Shown: one piece after another, positions 59,197 through 64,000 of the stretch
Numbering within the stretch: position 1 is the stretch's first letter
How the letters are laid out: each line of letters begins with the position of its first letter
Source of the DNA: Brevipalpus yothersi
Lineage: Eukaryota > Arthropoda > Arachnida > Trombidiformes > Tenuipalpidae
Length of the DNA stretch: 64,000 nucleotides
Reading direction: 5' to 3'
Assembly: GCA_003956705.1 (NCBI GenBank)
Contig: QZCP01000224.1
Location: 227,340-291,339 of the forward strand
Made by a program: the position numbers and the translations under genes
The notes under the pieces: generated by a model
What the model was told of the DNA's origin: nothing
The model's database searches: none
What the model saw: the letters and a program-made list of their open reading frames with translations, nothing else

Positions 59197-62100
59197 GTTT
59201 TTTACACAGCATTTTTCGTTGGTGGAGCGACTCACATCAAAACAGCTCGCCATGATCAAGGTAAGCTTGTTATTCCCAATATTATCACACTATCACTTCA
59301 ATCAATTCATGGTTGGCATCAAATAGTAGCAGAATTTGCACATAACCCTTCAATATAACTGAAAAATCTGATTGAAAAATGTTGAAAAAAAGTATTAACC
59401 TCCCGAGTGTAGATTTTTCAGGTCTAAAACTCAGAAAGAAAAAGAATTTTTCAAGTCAATTCTGATCCATTGGTCATGAGCTTGAGATTCTTCTCCTTAG
59501 AATAATAAAAACCGATACCAGAAGGAATCTTAACCTGTTCTAACATCTATTTGACATCAATTTTGATGTTATAATGTAGAGAATTTTTCCTATCCATGTG
59601 CACTTGAATCTCAATGTCAATTTTCTTCGATCCATCTACTGAATTCTGAGCATTTACTCGATATTTTAAGAAATTCACGTGGGTGTGATCACTTTTTGCA
59701 CTTTGTATCCAGCAAACAGCACATCAAGATTGAACGATAACTTATTCTATGATGATTGTTTATTCCTAGAAAGTTTCCCTCTCCATGAATAGAAAAGAAT
59801 ATCAAATCTAGTTGTTGCTGGAAATGTGTGTGCATAATTTATTTCCTTCTACACACTTTTTTGTTTTCTTCACTATTTTCTGGAAACATTAATCTCACTG
59901 TTGTTAGTATCAATGGTCAACAACAACAAGCATAGAATACTCTGCTTAAACAATCAGAATCAATCTATTCTGATTGCTTGTTAGAGATGTTGGCACTTTT
60001 ATCTCGTAATTGAGGGGAGAATTTGGATGATCTCTGTTCTACTTATTTCACGCAACTTTGTTTCATTAATGAGCTTCAATAGCCTGAAGACTTGTGTGTA
60101 TGTGTGAAAATTAATTCTCAAAGACCTGGTTGAATTGAAGTTCTCGTCCAAAAATTCTCCTTGATCTAATTTTGTGTTGAATTAACAACGAAACGCGCAC
60201 TAAACACTTTATTCGTAAAAGCAATATTATGAGCAACAAAATCCTTCGAATAATGTCAAGTTCTTGATGAAGTCTGATTTCGTTAAGCTTACCCTGGAGA
60301 CAGATTCTGGTTGATTGAAAAAATCGAAACTATTTCTCACTAGGCTTCTTCATTTGATCCTTTTAGTCAGTCAATCGTGAAGTAGTGGTCTAGAGACAAA
60401 AAACTATGTCTAGCGAATTTTTATTCTTTTTTGCCTGAAATCTTTCACAGCCAGCTTATACAAACAAATCCCAGGATTTTAGGCATAAAGTTAGGGGCAA
60501 AGATGTTCCAAGAGAAGACTAGGATGTATTCATGGAAAAAATGAGACAGTTAACTATTCTGAAGAATGGATATTGTCTAAGGAGAATCGATTTGTCTATG
60601 TGATCGTGGGAATCCGATTTCTCCCAGTTTCCAATAGACTGTAGACTATACATTAGAACTTTTTTTGCTACTACTCTTGATTTTAGGGAACAGTACTACC
60701 TACTTTATACCAGGAAGAATAAGAAGCTATAAAGCTTCATTGATTGCTGAGAAAATCAGAGCAGGGATAAGTGCTTTCACAATCCATGAGTATTCTCAAC
60801 CAATTGAAAATCTATCTGATAATGGCTTTTGATGGCACAGAAAAAAGTTCTACCCCTGAACGTATATTTTTTCTCCTCTAAGCTTTATTTCTTTCTTCTC
60901 TCTCTCTACCGAATACAGTTTACATCGTTTTCACTGTCTCAATGGTAGTTCTCTGTGGATTCTTGGTTCTCACATCCATACTACTTCTTATTGCGCTGAA
61001 GGCGGTAAGATTTTGTAAATGTACTTGTTGGACTTATGTCAGTGATAGCAGACAGATCATGAGACATGATGAGAGAATATTTTCTCATGTCTTCTTAGAC
61101 ATTATTCCTCATAAAATATTTGTGCCTTGGTGGTGTATTGTACAGTGCGTAGGAGAAAAAGTTTTCCCATCTACTCCTCAGTCACTAAGCCACTCGCTTG
61201 ATGCACTTATTTTCCATTGCTCGATAATTGTAACGGTAAACATGCTATACTGGAAAGTGTATCCTCATATATATCGGACTAGATGTGTGAATTGAATCAC
61301 ACCAATTTAGGGGAGTTCTTTCCTGAGGAACGAAGAAAAAGTCTTCTTATTCCTAACCTCTTTACACCTTTATCAACGTCTTTTTTGGGGTCTTTTTTTC
61401 CAGGGTAATGATCGCTTAATGGTTCCATGGCTAGTCTCAATCACAGCTTTCACTATTGTGGATTCAATTTTCGTAGTGTGGCTCCTTGTTGAAATGGTAA
61501 ATAACAATCTACTCAAGAAAGGAGAAAATTTACTCCTATAAAACTACTTTTTGTTGTATTCATTGTGTGTGTGTATTCGTGAATCTCATCTTCTTTGTTC
61601 AAACTTTTTCCACCAATTCTCATTTGTACAGATTGTTCCCAGAACAACCGGTGATTCAAAGGTAGATGTTTCTTCTTTATTCTTTTCGTAAGATGATGGA
61701 GAAAATTGATGATGATTTGAACATTTTTCTTTCTTCTCCATCATCAATGTTTAGGAACCTGTTGATGTTTTCGCAGCTTCACTCATTGGAATAGATATTG
61801 TCATGATTGGATTGAATGTAGGTCTCAGTTTTTATACACGGTATTCCTTCATTTATTATGAGCAATTTTTTCTACTTATTTTCAACTTAGCGGAAATACT
61901 GTATCTATCAATCTATTCCAATTGTTTTCCATGCAGATATATTGCTTTTTATGCGTCATCAACCAGTACAAGGAATTCCGAATGGATTGCAGCCAATCAA
62001 GACGATCCAATTCCATGCTAGATCAGGCAAGAATCTTCACTCTCTCCATGAACATCCCTAGTCTCATTAGTAATCACCGTATTTCAACTGGAACCTTTCT

Positions 62101-62419
62101 TCCCATATTGTTACCACTCAGACTTCCATTAAGACAATAGGGTTCAGAAATCCTGCTATCTTAATGTAAATCTTATCGTACACTTTTTTCTGCATCCAAC
62201 CTCGGCATCATTCTCAGTTTCGACACTTTGATGTGTACATGCTTTATGATTTACTTATCTTTTTTCTTATAGCCTTCAGCCGAAATGGTGCGACTTGATA
62301 GAGTTCCATCAGTGAAAATATCTTCGGTCATAATTAATCAAGAAAGTGCCTCGTGTGAGCCTCACATTGAAGAGACTAGCAAATCATCGAAATCAAGTGA
62401 ATCTACAGAAGCGGCTTGA
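59197..62419 (+). CDS. Four-TM DUF4728/pasiflora-like protein, 5' end not found
   Basis: Visible exons: 59197-59260, 60919-61004, 61404-61496, 61632-61661, 61755-61817, 61937-62026 and 62273-62419, all joining in frame; about 190 codons. The first exon ends TM1 (VFYTAFFVGGATHIKTARHD). TM2 is VYIVFTVSMVVLCGFLVLTS, TM3 VPWLVSITAFTIVDSIFVVW, TM4 FAASLIGIDIVMIGLN running into IYCFLCVINQYKEFRMD. The cytoplasmic tail is serine-rich and ends SSKSSESTEAA. The order of four short-looped TM segments, the PWL motif before TM3 and the Y-x-E-F-R end of TM4 suit the arthropod DUF4728 family (pasiflora proteins of septate junctions). The intron after 62,026 starts with GC (CAG|GCAAGA). The family is inferred; the exon chain is well supported by phase. 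Confidence 0.65.
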
Positions 62420-63133
62420 ATTGTAATAAGGCACTGATTAAGCCCAAAATGGCCTCATAAAGGAGAATATTCTTTGAAAGAGAGAGAGAGATTATTGGAA
62501 TCCTGAGTTTAAAGATTAAAATTTTCTCTTTGTTCTTCAGAATTTTGGCGATCAAATTTCTTTTCTAGCAATTTGGAATTGAATGCTTACTGACTTATGA
62601 TAATGCTCAAAAAAATGTGAACCAATACCCACTTCCGGTTGATACTGGAGAGCACATATTTAACTCAGAAATTAATTTTATAAAATACATATATATACAT
62701 CTATTATGAATTTTCATAAATTAGTGGTCAACAATAAAATAAAATTTATTTGTTTGATTGACACAGACACTCATTATAATCGTGGAGAACTTTATCCATC
62801 TCAATTTCTTCATTTTTGGTTTAATTATTCAAAGTTAAAAGGTTCCACCAGGTAAGTACTGGAAATCTGCTGACTAGATGAGCTCCGATTCACATGGAAG
62901 CCATTAACGAGAATGAGCAATGTTCCACATGAGTTCATGAAATAATAGTAATAATTATATGTATAATCAATGTCGAAATAGTGAATTAATTAGCTCTCGT
63001 GGGATGATTAAAAATTTCGCGATAGTATCCATCTGATTGGTCTTCATTATAACAAGCTCTTTTTGAGAACAGATTTCGAATGTTTTGAGCATTTGGTGAT
63101 CAAAATGAGAATCTCTTCCAGTGAAATCCTTCC
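62420..63133. other. Gap between convergent membrane-protein genes
   Basis: 3' flanks of the + gene above and the - gene to the right. A short (GA)n run at about 62,477-62,490 and a strongly AT-rich stretch at 62,660-62,760 that includes 'aataaaa'-type words near 62,735. No gene. Confidence 0.4.
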
Positions 63134-63914
63134 TCACAATACATGATCATCTGAAGCTCGACTGTTTGGGAGAAAAAATTGATAAAATCTCATGTTTCCG
63201 ATTGTTCTTATAAGAAAGGGACTTTTTTCCAATAGAACTGATAAAAACAGGAATCATTTCGGTCAAAAAGGAAATTTTTTCACTCCGAGAACCCTAATAA
63301 ATTTAGCAAGACTTATTGATCCCTTAAAATGTTTGTTAACCTTATAAACGAGAGGCACGAAATCGTTTCTGCTTTTGGGCACTTACATTACGCTCAGATA
63401 GCTGGTACTTGATTTGTTGTCATCTTCGGTTTGAGAAGTGATCGTTAAACGTTGGGGTGAAGAGCTTAATAGATATTCTTTGCTTATATCTTCTTTCGAA
63501 GGAATGTCCATTTTGTCGGGTCGCTAAGAATTTGAAGGGAAAATTAGATAAGGTTAAAAAGTGGAAGTTCATTAGATTCGTGTGAAATCAGACTTTCAAT
63601 CTCTTTTGAAATTCTTGGTAGATTGAGGGCAGAAATGGTAGAGAAAACCTATACATATCAGCAATCTAATTGAATGAAAATTTTTCCTTATGAGTGATAA
63701 TAAAATTTTTGCTTGTCCTATTCTGGTTGGGAGATTCTAATTGAATCGAAAAAATGGAATTTTTTCCTGAAATCATTCCATTTCCATTTGTCAATTGAGG
63801 AACCTGATTAGTAATATTTCTTACCACTACACTCCCCTTGGAGCCATTGGATTCTGATGATTTGGACCTTCGTATTTCGACATACAGGGAACCAACACAA
63901 GCCAATGCCAGTAT
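63134..63914 (-). CDS. Partial membrane-protein tail, runs off right edge
   Basis: Three minus-strand exons in phase: 63825-63914, 63387-63523, 63134-63161, giving the last 84 or so codons. The first visible exon reads KILALACVGSLYVEIRRS from the end of a hydrophobic helix, then SKSSESNGSKGSVV; the second RPDKMDIPSKEDISKEYLL and a serine, threonine and acidic stretch; the last IRASDDHVL and stop. The C-V-x(3)-Y-x-E-I-R end is like the C-V-x(3)-Y-x-E-F-R end of TM4 in the convergent gene at 59,197-62,419, so this is possibly its relative. Upstream exons are beyond the window, past the (GA)n tract. The splice calls are by eye and the protein is short, so treat as tentative. Confidence 0.5.
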
Positions 63915-63929
63915 CTTTTTAGATAAAGG

Positions 63930-63930
<1 letters not shown>

Positions 63931-64000
<70 letters not shown>
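63931..64000. repeat. (GA)n microsatellite at window end
   Basis: At least 35 GA units, running off the edge. It lies in the intron upstream of the exon at 63,825-63,914. Confidence 0.97.

Noticed and set aside
1..64000. CRISPR arrays, operons, riboswitches, ribosome binding sites
   Set aside because: The sequence is eukaryotic with spliced genes; no such bacterial features are present. No tRNA or rRNA gene was recognised either.

Overview
The window is nuclear DNA from an arthropod, most likely an acariform mite. It is AT-rich, genes have short introns (many about 55-110 bp) with GT-AG borders, and it carries a recognisable PERIOD clock protein, SMU1, RBM42 and WASHC3, two large lineage-type tandem families, a TA-flanked mariner-type MITE and many (GA)n tracts. 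The species is inferred, not read. Exon coordinates below come from matching splice sites and reading phase by eye; for every gene called intact, the joined exon lengths divide by three.

1-25,400: a minus-strand tandem array of KCTD-like BTB/T1 genes. I reconstruct seven intact genes and eight broken ones or fragments. Members share one plan: a first coding exon that is only the start codon, exon 2 with the first half of the BTB fold, exon 3 with the second half and a family-specific C-terminal domain, and a short last exon read in phase 0. The last exon lies in a different frame from the open reading that runs on past exon 3, so single-ORF inspection misses it. Spacers between copies are duplicated too, so the array grew by whole-unit duplication, partly in two-gene blocks.

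26,000-27,200: a signal-peptide, single-TM protein resembling the lysosomal membrane protein GLMP. 28,627-28,875: a mariner-type MITE.

29,000-40,550: four complete minus-strand NRF-6-like membrane acyltransferase genes (685-710 aa, four exons each with conserved 80 and 150 bp internal exons) and one orphan exon fragment. Near-identical patches inside otherwise diverged copies indicate gene conversion.

41,900-51,300: conserved or single-copy genes: a small two-Ig-domain secreted protein (+), SMU1 (-) head-to-head with RBM42 (+), a short WASHC3 (-) head-to-head with an unrecognised coiled-coil protein (+), and the 3' two thirds of period (-, both PAS domains and the C-terminus).

53,100-64,000: a long gene-poor stretch with (GA)n tracts, probably the period 5' region, then the 3' exons of a four-TM DUF4728/pasiflora-like protein (+). 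A second, partial gene with a similar membrane-tail motif (-) runs off the right edge in a (GA)n tract. Functional links between neighbours are limited to the two head-to-head pairs and the paralogue clusters.
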